Shown: positions 26,810 to 35,053 of the stretch, piece by piece | Layout of the letters: the number at the start of each line of letters is the position of its first letter | Numbering within the stretch: the first letter of the stretch is position 1 | Source of the DNA: Lysinibacillus pakistanensis | GTDB taxonomy: Bacteria > Bacillota > Bacilli > Bacillales_A > Planococcaceae | DNA: 64,000 nucleotides | Assembly (NCBI RefSeq): GCF_030123245.1 | Contig: NZ_CP126101.1 | Span: 4,214,501 to 4,278,500, forward strand | Reading direction: 5' to 3' | The notes under the pieces: model-generated | The model's database searches: none | Told to the model about the DNA's origin: nothing | What the model saw: the letters and a program-made list of their open reading frames with translations, nothing else | Translations under genes and position numbers: made by a program

Positions 26810-26969
26810 TTGTTTAAGTACAAAAATATTAAAAATAGAACCAAGTGTAACTCAAAGGTTGTTGGAAATAAATTTAGATAAAAATGTAGTTCTCTTTCAT
26901 TCATTACATTAAAATATTGGATAAATAGAAAATTAAGTTTATTTACACAAAAGAAAGGGGGTTAAATAT

Positions 26970-27611
26970 TTGATTAATATATTAGTAGGGATATTCCTAC
27001 TAAGTGGTTTCATAGCTGCGATTTTTCTGCTTCTTGCCATTTTTAATTTCATAAAGTTGGATAAAATAAAAGCTGTAAAAATGTTGAAATTTACAGGCAT
27101 CTCAATTGTCATTTTTATATTGTGTTTCATTGCAGTAGGGGAACTTGGACTTAATAATGCTGAAACTCCTAAAAAAGAGAAGCAAGAAGAAAAACCTGTG
27201 GAGAAGATTGAAACGTCAGACGATGTAACTTGGCAAGATAAAGTGAAAGAGATTGCTGGTCTTAACAATACACCTACTGAAAAATTCGATACTATTGTAG
27301 CTTATGCTAAAAAATATCCATCGACAAAGGCTGAAATTAAAGAATTTGAGAATTACATTATAGCTGAGTATAAAAACAAAAAATATTTAGCGGATATAAA
27401 AGATGAAACCTATTTATTAAGCAATATTTTTAAGGCATATGTTATTAATAGATATTATGGGGATGAAGAAACACCTATTAATGATTTTGTCTATGGATTT
27501 TATCAAAATTCTAATAATGTTTTGAGAGGAATCGAATCAAGCAATAGCAATACAATTAAATATAATGAACGCCAAATGGATAAAGCGCTAGCAGCCATTG
27601 AAAGCCCATAA
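26970..27611 (+). CDS. Membrane-anchored protein of the tail locus, unknown
   Basis: 213 residues from TTG 26970, with AAAGGGGG about 8 bases upstream. Two transmembrane segments (about 3-25 and 42-60) are followed by a Lys/Glu-rich linker (PKKEKQEEKPVEKIETSDD) and a soluble outer domain of about 140 residues (WQDKVKEIAGLNNTPTEKFD). Similar proteins sit beside repressors in Bacillus prophages and may act in superinfection exclusion or host lysogenic conversion; I do not recognise the family. It is co-oriented with the repressor and probably lysogenically expressed. Confidence 0.6.
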   Translation: MINILVGIFLLSGFIAAIFLLLAIFNFIKLDKIKAVKMLKFTGISIVIFILCFIAVGELGLNNAETPKKEKQEEKPVEKIETSDDVTWQDKVKEIAGLNNTPTEKFDTIVAYAKKYPSTKAEIKEFENYIIAEYKNKKYLADIKDETYLLSNIFKAYVINRYYGDEETPINDFVYGFYQNSNNVLRGIESSNSNTIKYNERQMDKALAAIESP

Positions 27612-27639
27612 AATGTCACTTTTTTTGTGACATTTTTTT
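27612..27639 (+). terminator. Terminator at the right border of the tailocin locus
   Basis: AATGTCAC (27612-27619) and GTGACATT (27627-27634) with a loop of seven T and a T tail. Confidence 0.85.
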
Positions 27640-27823
27640 ATGTTTAAAACACATACTTGAAAAAGAGATTTTCAAGTTAAAGGGCAAATTCTTTATATCA
27701 TTATAATAACTGAGTCTTTCATTTGATTTTTTTATATCGGAAGAAGTAGTATGGAGTTGTAACAAGAGAGGCAGTACATATCCACACTATTATATTAATG
27801 TAATAATATCAGAGGAGGAATTC

Positions 27824-28726
27824 ATGATGAATTATCAAAACATTACAGTTGCAGGTAGCGGAGTATTAGGTAGTCAGATTGCCTATCAAACAGCTTTTAA
27901 AGGCTTTAATGTAACGGTTTACGATATTAATGATGAAGCTTTGAAAAATGCGCAGGATCGTATCACAAAATTAAAACCATTTTATCAGCAAGATTTAGGA
28001 GCCTCACAGGAAGAAGTAGATGCGGCATATGCTCGCCTAACATTTAAAAGCAATCTTGCGGAAGCGGTTGCAGATGCTGATCTTGTCATCGAAGCAATCC
28101 CTGAGGTGGTCAAAATTAAAATTGATTTTTATACTAGCCTTGGCAAAGTAGCTCCTGCGAAAACTATTTTCGCTACAAACTCTTCTACATTATTGCCAAG
28201 TCAATTTGCTGAAGCAACTGGCCGCCCAGAAAAGTTTTTAGCACTTCATTTCGCAAACACAATTTGGAAAAACAACACTGCTGAAATTATGAAACACCCA
28301 GGCACAGACATGAAGATATTCGACGAGGTCGTAGAATTTGCTCGTGCAATCGGCATGGTGCCACTACCATTATATAAAGAGCAGCCAGGCTATATTTTAA
28401 ATTCATTACTCGTACCATTTTTAGATGCAGCTGAATCTTTACTCGTAAAAGAAGTGGCTGATCCAGAAACAATTGATAAAACATGGATGATTGGTACAGG
28501 AGCGCCACTTGGACCATTTGCTATCCTAGACATTGTCGGCATTAACACAGCCTATAACATTGTAGAAGCAAAAGCAGCAGCGTTAGGCGATGAAAACATG
28601 AAAAAACTCGCTAATCTGTTAAAAACAGAGTATATCGACAAAGGCAAACTCGGCCGCGCAACAGGCGAAGGCTTCTATAAATATCCAAACCCAAGCTTCG
28701 CAAAACCTGATTTCTTAAAAGGCTAA
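27824..28726 (+). CDS. 3-hydroxyacyl-CoA (3-hydroxybutyryl-CoA) dehydrogenase
   Basis: 300 residues, cytosolic. NAD-binding loop AGSGVLGSQIA (residues 8-18) with the acidic end VTVYDIND, the family signature NTIWKNNTAEIMKHPGTD, the catalytic His in LALHFANTIW, and PGYILNSLLVPFLDAAESL (the dimer C-terminal motif). It oxidises (3S)-hydroxyacyl-CoA to 3-ketoacyl-CoA with NAD+. AGGAGG lies 5 bases before ATG 27824. Single-gene unit with its own terminator. Confidence 0.87.
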   Translation: MMNYQNITVAGSGVLGSQIAYQTAFKGFNVTVYDINDEALKNAQDRITKLKPFYQQDLGASQEEVDAAYARLTFKSNLAEAVADADLVIEAIPEVVKIKIDFYTSLGKVAPAKTIFATNSSTLLPSQFAEATGRPEKFLALHFANTIWKNNTAEIMKHPGTDMKIFDEVVEFARAIGMVPLPLYKEQPGYILNSLLVPFLDAAESLLVKEVADPETIDKTWMIGTGAPLGPFAILDIVGINTAYNIVEAKAAALGDENMKKLANLLKTEYIDKGKLGRATGEGFYKYPNPSFAKPDFLKG

Positions 28727-28731
28727 TTATC

Positions 28732-28772
28732 AAACGATGCACATAGCTATTAAAGCTGTGCATCGTTTTTTA
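28732..28772 (+). terminator. Terminator after the dehydrogenase gene
   Basis: AAACGATGCACA (28732-28743) pairs with TGTGCATCGTTT (28757-28768), then a T run. Confidence 0.9.
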
Positions 28773-28892
28773 TTGAATAGAGTTCTCAATATGACTTCGA
28801 TTTAAAATGATTTGAGCCAGCAAATAAAATGATTGGCTGTAGGGCAAACTGATTGGGTTTCACTACAAACCAAACGGGCTACACATTTTATT

Positions 28893-29269
28893 GATCGACT
28901 TCCTCCACAAATCGCTCGGGCTACCCCTTAAATTGATCAGCTTCCACTCAAAACTGCTCGGGTTACCCCTTATATTGATCACCTTCCTCCACAAACCGCT
29001 CGGGCTACACACTATATTGATCGGCTTCCACCACAAACCGCTCGGGCTACACATTTTATTGACCTGCTTCCTCCTCAAACTGCTCGGGTTACACACTATA
29101 TTGATCGGCTCCACTGAAAACCGCTCGGGTTACCCCTTATATTGATCGGCTTCCACTCGAAACTGCTCGGCTTACACACTATATTGATCAGCTTTCACTC
29201 AAAACCGCTCGGGTTACCCCTTATATTGATCAGCTTCCTCCTCAAACCGTTCAGATTACCCCTTAAATT
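28893..29269. repeat. 42-bp tandem repeat array (nine units)
   Basis: Nine consecutive units beginning GATC (first at 28893, end 29269), each 42 bases (one is 41), built on GATC-N2-CTTCC..., then CTCGGG and TATATT or AAATT. Decayed half-units flank both sides (about 28835-28892 and 29270-29290). Because 42 is a multiple of three, open frames of 14-residue periodic peptides appear on both strands; none has a ribosome site. It fills most of the 620-bp gap downstream of the dehydrogenase gene. Confidence 0.88.
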
Positions 29270-29399
29270 GATCCGCTCCCATCACTATAGGCAACGTTCA
29301 AGGTATCGAGAAATAAGTCTCCTCTAAATTTTCATAACAGATTCTGGTTATACGCATAGTATAAACCAACACTAAGAATTACTGATCGGAGGGATTATT

Positions 29400-29615
29400 A
29401 TCAGCAATAATAAAATTGCATCGATTAATTTTGTGCTGACTGCCTTACTTCTTTTAGGCATAACAACCTATTATCTTTACAACCAATCACCTCTTCAAAT
29501 GGGACGCTTAGGTAATGTAGGATTTTGGCTGGCCTTCCCATTGTCTATCATTAATATACTGGTGAGCTTTAAGCTGCTGAAAAATAAGGCACATAGCACT
29601 CGAGACCCCTTATAA
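29400..29615 (+). CDS. Small membrane protein with probable non-canonical start
   Basis: About 60-71 residues. Two hydrophobic helices (LTALLLLGITTYYLYNQ and VGFWLAFPLSIINILVSFKL) with a basic tail. A perfect GGAGGG ribosome site sits at 29388-29393, but the first ATG/GTG in frame is GTG 29433, 39 bases away. An ATC at 29400 (or ATT 29397) at proper spacing would give SNNKIASINF before it. Family not recognised. A bidirectional terminator follows. Confidence 0.55.
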   Translation: MSNNKIASINFVLTALLLLGITTYYLYNQSPLQMGRLGNVGFWLAFPLSIINILVSFKLLKNKAHSTRDPL

Positions 29616-29620
29616 CCTAC

Positions 29621-29652
29621 AAAACTCCAAATTCAGTGAAATTTGGAGTTTG
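29621..29652. terminator. Bidirectional terminator between convergent genes
   Basis: AAACTCCAAATT (29622-29633) pairs with AATTTGGAGTTT (29640-29651) between the small membrane gene and the GNAT gene. Confidence 0.85.
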
Positions 29653-29656
29653 CTTA

Positions 29657-30154
29657 TTATAAAAATAAAACCATATAATCCTCATCAACATATTGCTGTC
29701 TTACTTTTAGTGCTCTTCTCTCTGTTCCAAAAACCTCAAATCCCAAAGAAGCATACAATTTTTTTGCTGACGTATTTGTAGACACAACCGTTAAATTAAG
29801 CTGCTCAATCCCCTCTAATTCCTTTGCCTTCTTGATGATTTCGTCCATTAAATATCTACCAATACCATGCCCGCGCATTTTTGGAGAAACGTAAACAGCA
29901 AAGATACTTGCCTTATGTCTTAACTTCTGCTTACTTTCTTGTACTAGCGTTGCAACACCCACTAATTCTTCGTTATAGAATGTTCCAAATGTGTAAGAAC
30001 CCTGTGATTCTAACCTCTTTGCAAATTGCTCAAGGGTAAAATCATTTTCCTCCTCAAAGCTAGAACCAAATGCCTCTGGATTAATTTGTAGCCCTTCTAA
30101 TCTTATATCCCGATACATTTCAGCCTCTGCTGCACTTAATATTCTAATATCCAT
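29657..30154 (-). CDS. GNAT N-acetyltransferase
   Basis: 165 residues. GNAT motif A VSPKMRGHGIGRYLMDEIIKKA (Q/RxxGxG/A acetyl-CoA loop) and motif B LNLTVVSTNTSAKKLYASLGF EVFG. The N-terminus begins ILSAAEAEMYRDIRLEGLQ, typical of the family that acetylates small amines. Substrate not determinable. Terminates convergently with the small membrane gene. Confidence 0.82.
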   Translation of the reverse strand: MDIRILSAAEAEMYRDIRLEGLQINPEAFGSSFEEENDFTLEQFAKRLESQGSYTFGTFYNEELVGVATLVQESKQKLRHKASIFAVYVSPKMRGHGIGRYLMDEIIKKAKELEGIEQLNLTVVSTNTSAKKLYASLGFEVFGTERRALKVRQQYVDEDYMVLFL

Positions 30155-30242
30155 GCTTTTTCCTCCAAAAAATTTATTTTATATGTACATCCACTACTCA
30201 TTTCCCTAAAATGGAAATATCAGCAAAAAAGGAGATCTTACA

Positions 30243-30809
30243 TTGAAATCTAATAGTATGATGAAGCATTTTCACACCTTACAAGAGCAAAGAGCTCACT
30301 ATATGCCCTCGATTCATGCACTCTCACAGGAAGAGCTATGGTATCGTAGCGAGGCGGGAAAATGGTCTATTGGCGAGCACCTTTATCACCTTTATTTAAT
30401 CCTTAGAATGCTTAAAACAGCAACTAAATGTTCCCTATTTCTCATCCCCTACGCAAAAATGCGAAGAAATAAGCCTTTCACCACTGAAATACATGATATT
30501 TACGAAGAATATAAACACCAAAAAGGGAAAGGAATGAAGGCACCAGGAATATTAGTGCCATCTCAGAAAATTCAGTATTCCTTAAACAGCAAAGATATTG
30601 AGCAATTCCTCGTAAACGACACTATGGCTATGAAAAAATTGGTGGAAGGTATTGAGGAGGATATCGCAGGACATATCATTTTTCCTGATTCTATTGCTCA
30701 TTATCCAAACCTTATTCAAGCTATTCAATTGCTTGCTATACATGAAAGGCATCATTTTGAGATTATAGAAAGATTGATAGGAGCTAATCACTTCATGTTT
30801 CGAAGTTGA
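30243..30809 (+). CDS. DinB-like four-helix metal-binding protein
   Basis: 188 residues. WSIGEHLYHLYLILRML (first metal His in the second helix) and the C-terminal AIHERHHFEIIERLIG (the second His pair) match the DinB/YfiT fold. The TTG 30243 start follows AAGGAG. These proteins act as thiol-dependent transferases or have unknown roles; the partner thiol is not known here. A strong inverted repeat terminates it against pdxK. Confidence 0.75.
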   Translation: MKSNSMMKHFHTLQEQRAHYMPSIHALSQEELWYRSEAGKWSIGEHLYHLYLILRMLKTATKCSLFLIPYAKMRRNKPFTTEIHDIYEEYKHQKGKGMKAPGILVPSQKIQYSLNSKDIEQFLVNDTMAMKKLVEGIEEDIAGHIIFPDSIAHYPNLIQAIQLLAIHERHHFEIIERLIGANHFMFRS

Positions 30810-30844
30810 CCTAAAAAATTAATGCAAAGGCAATTTTTTAGGTC
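30808..30844. terminator. Bidirectional terminator between DinB-like and kinase genes
   Basis: Perfect 13-base arms: GACCTAAAAAATT (30808-30820) and AATTTTTTAGGTC (30832-30844). Confidence 0.88.
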
Positions 30845-30861
30845 ATCTCTATGTAAAATCT

Positions 30862-31710
30862 CTAAAGCAGCATTCTTAAAAACTTTTCAAAATGCACGCC
30901 TGCCTCGGGCGGAACTTGCTCCTTAGAAGTTGCTTCAATCGCAGCAGCTAAAAACGTCTCTGCAAGCTTCATTGACTCCACTAAATCTTGTCCACGCATC
31001 ATGCCACCCATAATAACAGATGCAAACAAATCACCTGTGCCTGAATAACTCTGACCATTATAATCACGGATACTATGAAAAGAACGCTCTGCATCAACAT
31101 ACATATTGCCCACATAACGCTGACCTTTATCCGCTGCTGGTGGATTTAAGCCGGTAATAATAACGTTCGCCCCAGTCACCTGCTGAAGCTGATGACCAGC
31201 CTGCTCCAGTGCCTGAAAATATGCTAAATCATTGGCATAACTCTGAAGCTTCTCATACGCCAAACCAGTAAGCAAACAGCATTCTGTAACATTTGGCGTA
31301 ATAATATCAGCACACTTTACTAACTCTTTCATACGATCAAGTAACTCGCCAGTGAACATTTTATAAACCTCGCCATGATCCCCCATCACCGGGTCAACAA
31401 GAAGTTTCGTTTCATTTGAGTGAAACACATTTAAAAAACGAAAAATATTATCAATTTGCTCCTTACCTGTAACAAAGCCTGTGTGAATACCATCAAAGGT
31501 TGCTCCAAGCTTACTCCACTCATCCACAAAGTAGTCCATCTTTGACGTTAAATCCTCACAATAAAAGCTCGAGTACCCTGTTTGTGCTGTTAAAATCGCA
31601 GTCGGCAAAGGCACTGCCTGAACACCCATCACAGATAGCACAGGGATCGCAGCCGTTATTGAGCACTTTCCAAAGGATGACATATCCTGAATTACAGCAA
31701 CTTTTTTCAT
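30862..31710 (-). CDS. Pyridoxal/pyridoxine kinase (PfkB/ThiD-like, PdxK/PdxY type)
   Basis: About 282 residues. Start ATG 31710 (or 31713), with AGGTGG at the correct distance; the upstream GTG 31722 overlaps that site. Landmarks are VAVIQDMSSFGKCSITAAIP at the N-terminus, LLVDPVMGDHGEVYK (the ATP/Mg motif), DIITPNVTECCLL, and YSGTGDLFASVIMGG with the catalytic Asp in GTGD. It phosphorylates vitamin B6 vitamers. It is divergent from an ECF S-component, which suggests a B6 uptake-and-activation pair. Confidence 0.84.
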   Translation of the reverse strand: MKKVAVIQDMSSFGKCSITAAIPVLSVMGVQAVPLPTAILTAQTGYSSFYCEDLTSKMDYFVDEWSKLGATFDGIHTGFVTGKEQIDNIFRFLNVFHSNETKLLVDPVMGDHGEVYKMFTGELLDRMKELVKCADIITPNVTECCLLTGLAYEKLQSYANDLAYFQALEQAGHQLQQVTGANVIITGLNPPAADKGQRYVGNMYVDAERSFHSIRDYNGQSYSGTGDLFASVIMGGMMRGQDLVESMKLAETFLAAAIEATSKEQVPPEAGVHFEKFLRMLL

Positions 31711-31888
31711 CATACATTCCACCTAACTAATCCTGCTTATACTCTCCCCATCGTATCACAATTAGAAAGAAGCGAAAATAACCGCAATCTGACCCCTACC
31801 TTTTTTATAAAATTGGCACTTTTACAACAGTCAGACCTTTGCTAAAGTAAAAATCATCAAAATATTCATCATAGTGAGGAAGATACAG

Positions 31889-32440
31889 ATGCAAAATATA
31901 CAAAGGCAATCCTATACAAAATCACGCACGAAAACATTTGATTTAGTGATTACAGCCATTTTAGCTGCACTTGTTTTTGTTGCCACAATGTTTATCAATC
32001 TTAAGCTACCATTTGGCCAAGGTGGGCTTATTCATTTAGGGACATCTATGCTTTTCATCTCAGCGATTTTATTCGGTTCTAAAAAAGGGGCACTTGCTGG
32101 AGCAATTGGGATGGGCTTATTCGATATCGTAGGTGGCTGGTTAATTTGGGCACCAACTACTATTATTTCGCGCGCATTACAGGGCTTTATCGTTGGTAAA
32201 ATCGCTTGGTCTAAAGGAAATAACGGTGACAATATCGGACTAAACATTTTAGGAGCAGTCGTGTCCATGCCCGTGATGATTGCCATTTATTATGTTGGGC
32301 AAGCAATAATGTTTAATAGCTGGATCGCACCATTAGCATCCATTCCTGGAGATGTCATTCAAAACATTGTCGGATTAATAATCGCGATTCCTGTATGTAT
32401 CGTGCTGAAAAAGACACCCTACTTCAAAAAGAATTTTTAA
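31889..32440 (+). CDS. ECF-type vitamin transporter S-component (probably B6 precursor)
   Basis: 183 residues from ATG 31889 (GAGGAAG upstream); GTG 31874 is too close to the ribosome site. Six hydrophobic segments follow an N-terminal basic stretch: ILAALVFVATMFINLKL, then MLFISAILFGSKKGALAGAI and GLIIAIPVCIVL. The GxxIHLGxS element (GGLIHLGTSMLF) is typical of ECF S-components. The energising ATPases (EcfA/A'/T) are not next to it, as usual for group-II systems. Pairing with the divergent B6 kinase is the only clue to substrate. Confidence 0.75.
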   Translation: MQNIQRQSYTKSRTKTFDLVITAILAALVFVATMFINLKLPFGQGGLIHLGTSMLFISAILFGSKKGALAGAIGMGLFDIVGGWLIWAPTTIISRALQGFIVGKIAWSKGNNGDNIGLNILGAVVSMPVMIAIYYVGQAIMFNSWIAPLASIPGDVIQNIVGLIIAIPVCIVLKKTPYFKKNF

Positions 32441-32447
32441 TCTAAAA

Positions 32448-32500
32448 CAAACACGCCATCTTGCTGTTGTGCTTGCAGCAAAGATGGCGTGTTTGTTGAA
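32448..32500 (+). terminator. Terminator after the ECF gene
   Basis: CAAACACGCCATCTT (32448-32462) pairs with AAGATGGCGTGTTTG (32481-32495). Confidence 0.88.
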
Positions 32501-32559
32501 TTTTTTTCAAATGGCAAGAATGTAGGGTTTTTTTCATACTATATCTTGGAGGTGAAAAA

Positions 32560-33000
32560 ATGCCAAGAGTAAAATACATTGATAATGACGTTTCCTTAGT
32601 GGCAAGAATGATGAGAGCTGAAGCGGTAGGAGAAGGAAACCAAGGAATGCTATATGTTGGCAATGTCATTGTGAATCGTCTTGTATCAAATTGTTTAGAC
32701 TTTAAAGATTTAAGAACAATTGAAGATGTTATTTATCAGGTACAGGGAGGAAATTTTTCTTTTGAAGCTGTTCAAAAAGGGAATTTATTTTACCAAAGAG
32801 CGCGATCTTCTGAAAAAAGATTAGCAAAACAGACTTTGGATTATTGGAGACAACATCCAGCCAAATATGCACTTTGGTACTTCAATCCATATGCCCCATG
32901 TCCCCCAACATGGTATGGTCAACCGTTTACTGGGCAATTTAAGAACCATTGTTTTTATGAACCAGCTCCAGATACTTGTGAAGGTGTTTATACGGGATAG
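32560..33000 (+). CDS. Spore-cortex hydrolase, CwlJ/SleB family
   Basis: 146 residues. VARMMRAEAVGEGNQGMLYV (catalytic Glu region), VIVNRLVSNCLDF, FEAVQKGNLFYQRA and a GQFKNHCFY C-terminus fit the Hydrolase_2 fold of CwlJ. No signal peptide, like CwlJ itself (about 140 residues). GGAGGTGA lies 7 bases before ATG 32560. Role: degrades muramic-lactam cortex peptidoglycan during germination, which supports a spore-forming host. Confidence 0.84.
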   Translation: MPRVKYIDNDVSLVARMMRAEAVGEGNQGMLYVGNVIVNRLVSNCLDFKDLRTIEDVIYQVQGGNFSFEAVQKGNLFYQRARSSEKRLAKQTLDYWRQHPAKYALWYFNPYAPCPPTWYGQPFTGQFKNHCFYEPAPDTCEGVYTG

Positions 33001-33091
33001 ATAACGTAATAGTAATGCTACAAGTACAACCATTTTTACAGAAAGAAATCTTATATATTTAATGTATTTTTCCTCATAAACGACTATTTTA

Positions 33092-33134
33092 AAACCACAC
33101 ATTTCACTTTGCTAAAGTCAGAAATGTGTGGTGT
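33092..33134. terminator. Terminator between convergent cwlJ-like and DUF genes
   Basis: ACCACACATTTC (33094-33105) pairs with GAAATGTGTGGT (33121-33132). Confidence 0.85.
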
Positions 33135-33149
33135 AGTTATTTACTATTC

Positions 33150-34622
33150 CTAAAAAAGATCCATCGGCATATTTTCCATAAATTCCCTTACTTCTCGAAT
33201 ACCAGGAAGCTCTCTTTCTACAAGTTCCACACCTAGTATTTTTGCAAGCGGTTGAAGCATTGGTCTTACTTCTTTAGAGACAAATATTTTACTTGGTCTT
33301 ACCTCTAAGCCTTGTAAATATGCCCATAAAATGCTCTGTGCCATTGGGGGGGTTTTAGGCATAGAGATTACCTCATGTCCAATCACCAAATTGCTTCCTC
33401 GTTCAACAAGTATGCCAACAATCGGATAAACATAGCGGTTGGTTTGTTCCATTTCTACACCAAAGGGCATGTAAAATAAATCATATTCTAATTGTAACGC
33501 ACTTTTAGGCTTTTTCTTATATTGCGCTTTTTCAAACATTGAAATTTCCTCATAGCACTCGAATGTTGGCTTTGAGACCTGAATTTTCAACAGATAAATT
33601 TCTTGTAACTCGCCATCCGTTTTTACTTTAAATGCTGGATATTCATGTGCAGCTACCTGCGGATATTGCCAGCCATCCTTCCGAATTTCTGTTATATTAA
33701 TCATCGTACTGATAACATCAATTAAAAGCTCTACTTCTATATAATTTGGTCTTTCAGGATGTGTTCCCTCTAGATAGCTACGGAATTGAATCCAATTCTT
33801 CTTTCCTCTATATGTTAGCCCACAATCTTTAATAAGCTGATAATCTGCTGGTTCTAACTCATCTCTATCAACAAAATTAACAGTTAAAGCATTTAAACTA
33901 TAGGAAAAATCGCTCGATAAATTTTTCTCAAAAAGAATTTTCGCTAAGCTATCATAGCCATGCTCAAGATCAAATACCATTAATCCAAACTCTCCACCAG
34001 CAGCTCCCATAACAGAAACAAGTACCTTGTCATTCATATCTCCATAATCAATCACAATAATCTCATTGCTTTCTAAGTATTCCCACGGCTTTAATTTTTT
34101 TAGATCATTCGCAAGCTCCAATAAAGTAAGGTAATCTGGTTCCTGACTTTCTAGAAAATCTATAATTCTTTCCATTTCCCTAGCCGCTATCCATTCATTG
34201 ATTTCCTCGATATTAATCTTGTTTAATTTCCCCGTGTGAATATCACCTGCTCCAGCAATACAAATTGCCTTTTCTGAATCCATTGGTAATTGCACATAAC
34301 TATCTAACCGAATAATAAATAATTCATTGGTATCAATAACCTGTCCAATCGCTTCATCACCAGACTTTCGGAACCATTTGATGACCAGCTCCTCCTCTGA
34401 ATCTAAATCCGTGTCATTATCAGGTAAAAATAATATTTTTTCTTTATTCGCAGATACTTGTCCATCTTTTTTAACTATTTCAAAATTAACATATTCCGCA
34501 TCATCCAAATCAAAGCTTAGCAATAAAAGCTCATCTAATAAATCAAATCTACTTTCCTCTGGCAACAAAAGCTTTCGATAGATTTTCGGCTTTTTCTTGC
34601 TCTCTATATGGAGTTGTATCAT
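33150..34622 (-). CDS. Multi-domain protein with pRiA4b-ORF3-like start (function unknown)
   Basis: 490 residues, cytosolic. The N-terminus (IQLHIESKKKPKIYRKLLLP, then a Leu/Asp-rich helix and strand) resembles the IS1096/pRiA4b ORF-3-like domain. The middle (ANDLKKLKPWEYLESNEII, VMGAAGGEFGLMVFDLEHGY) and C-terminus (PTFECYEEISMFEKAQYKKK, then RPSKIFVSKEVRPMLQPLAK) match the pattern of DUF7309/DUF6930-type regions found together in Bacillales proteins. No catalytic motif is clear. Start ATG 34622; no operon partner. Function not known. Confidence 0.55.
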   Translation of the reverse strand: MIQLHIESKKKPKIYRKLLLPEESRFDLLDELLLLSFDLDDAEYVNFEIVKKDGQVSANKEKILFLPDNDTDLDSEEELVIKWFRKSGDEAIGQVIDTNELFIIRLDSYVQLPMDSEKAICIAGAGDIHTGKLNKINIEEINEWIAAREMERIIDFLESQEPDYLTLLELANDLKKLKPWEYLESNEIIVIDYGDMNDKVLVSVMGAAGGEFGLMVFDLEHGYDSLAKILFEKNLSSDFSYSLNALTVNFVDRDELEPADYQLIKDCGLTYRGKKNWIQFRSYLEGTHPERPNYIEVELLIDVISTMINITEIRKDGWQYPQVAAHEYPAFKVKTDGELQEIYLLKIQVSKPTFECYEEISMFEKAQYKKKPKSALQLEYDLFYMPFGVEMEQTNRYVYPIVGILVERGSNLVIGHEVISMPKTPPMAQSILWAYLQGLEVRPSKIFVSKEVRPMLQPLAKILGVELVERELPGIREVREFMENMPMDLF

Positions 34623-35053
34623 GATTTAACCTCTTTTCTATTTGTTAAACTGCCGGGATGAAATCATAGCTTATAAATCTGCTCTTCATTGATAGCCATC
34701 CTCATAGTAAACCACTTTTTATTAACTTTACTGACAAACTCTCTATGCTGCAAGATTTTATACTCCTTGTTTGCCATGGACAAATTAAATAAGCATGGTT
34801 GCGAGAAAAATAGCCCCTTTTAAAATGTGGAATAAATGCAAATTAGAGCACACAAAATTTACAAAAATGATATTAAATTTCCTTAAATATTGATTTTTCT
34901 TCCTGTACACTTAAAATAGTAGTGTAGTTAATGTTTGGTATATATAGATTATTTTATGGGAAAAACCTAATTTTTTTTTACGAAATACGTTGCAGGAAAA
35001 TTGATAATATGATAATGCAATCTAAAATAACTTCGCAAAGGATGAAATGCATA
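34623..35053. other. Intergenic region, divergent promoters only
   Basis: 430 AT-rich bases between divergent genes. I see no gene, repeat or riboswitch fold. Promoters for both genes must lie here but I cannot fix them. Confidence 0.5.

Noticed and set aside
28893..29269. CRISPR array
   Set aside because: Units are contiguous 42-base repeats with no unique spacers, and no cas gene is in the window.
28863..29327. Open frames on both strands with 14-residue repeats
   Set aside because: Created by the 42-bp tandem repeat; no ribosome sites and both strands are open equally.
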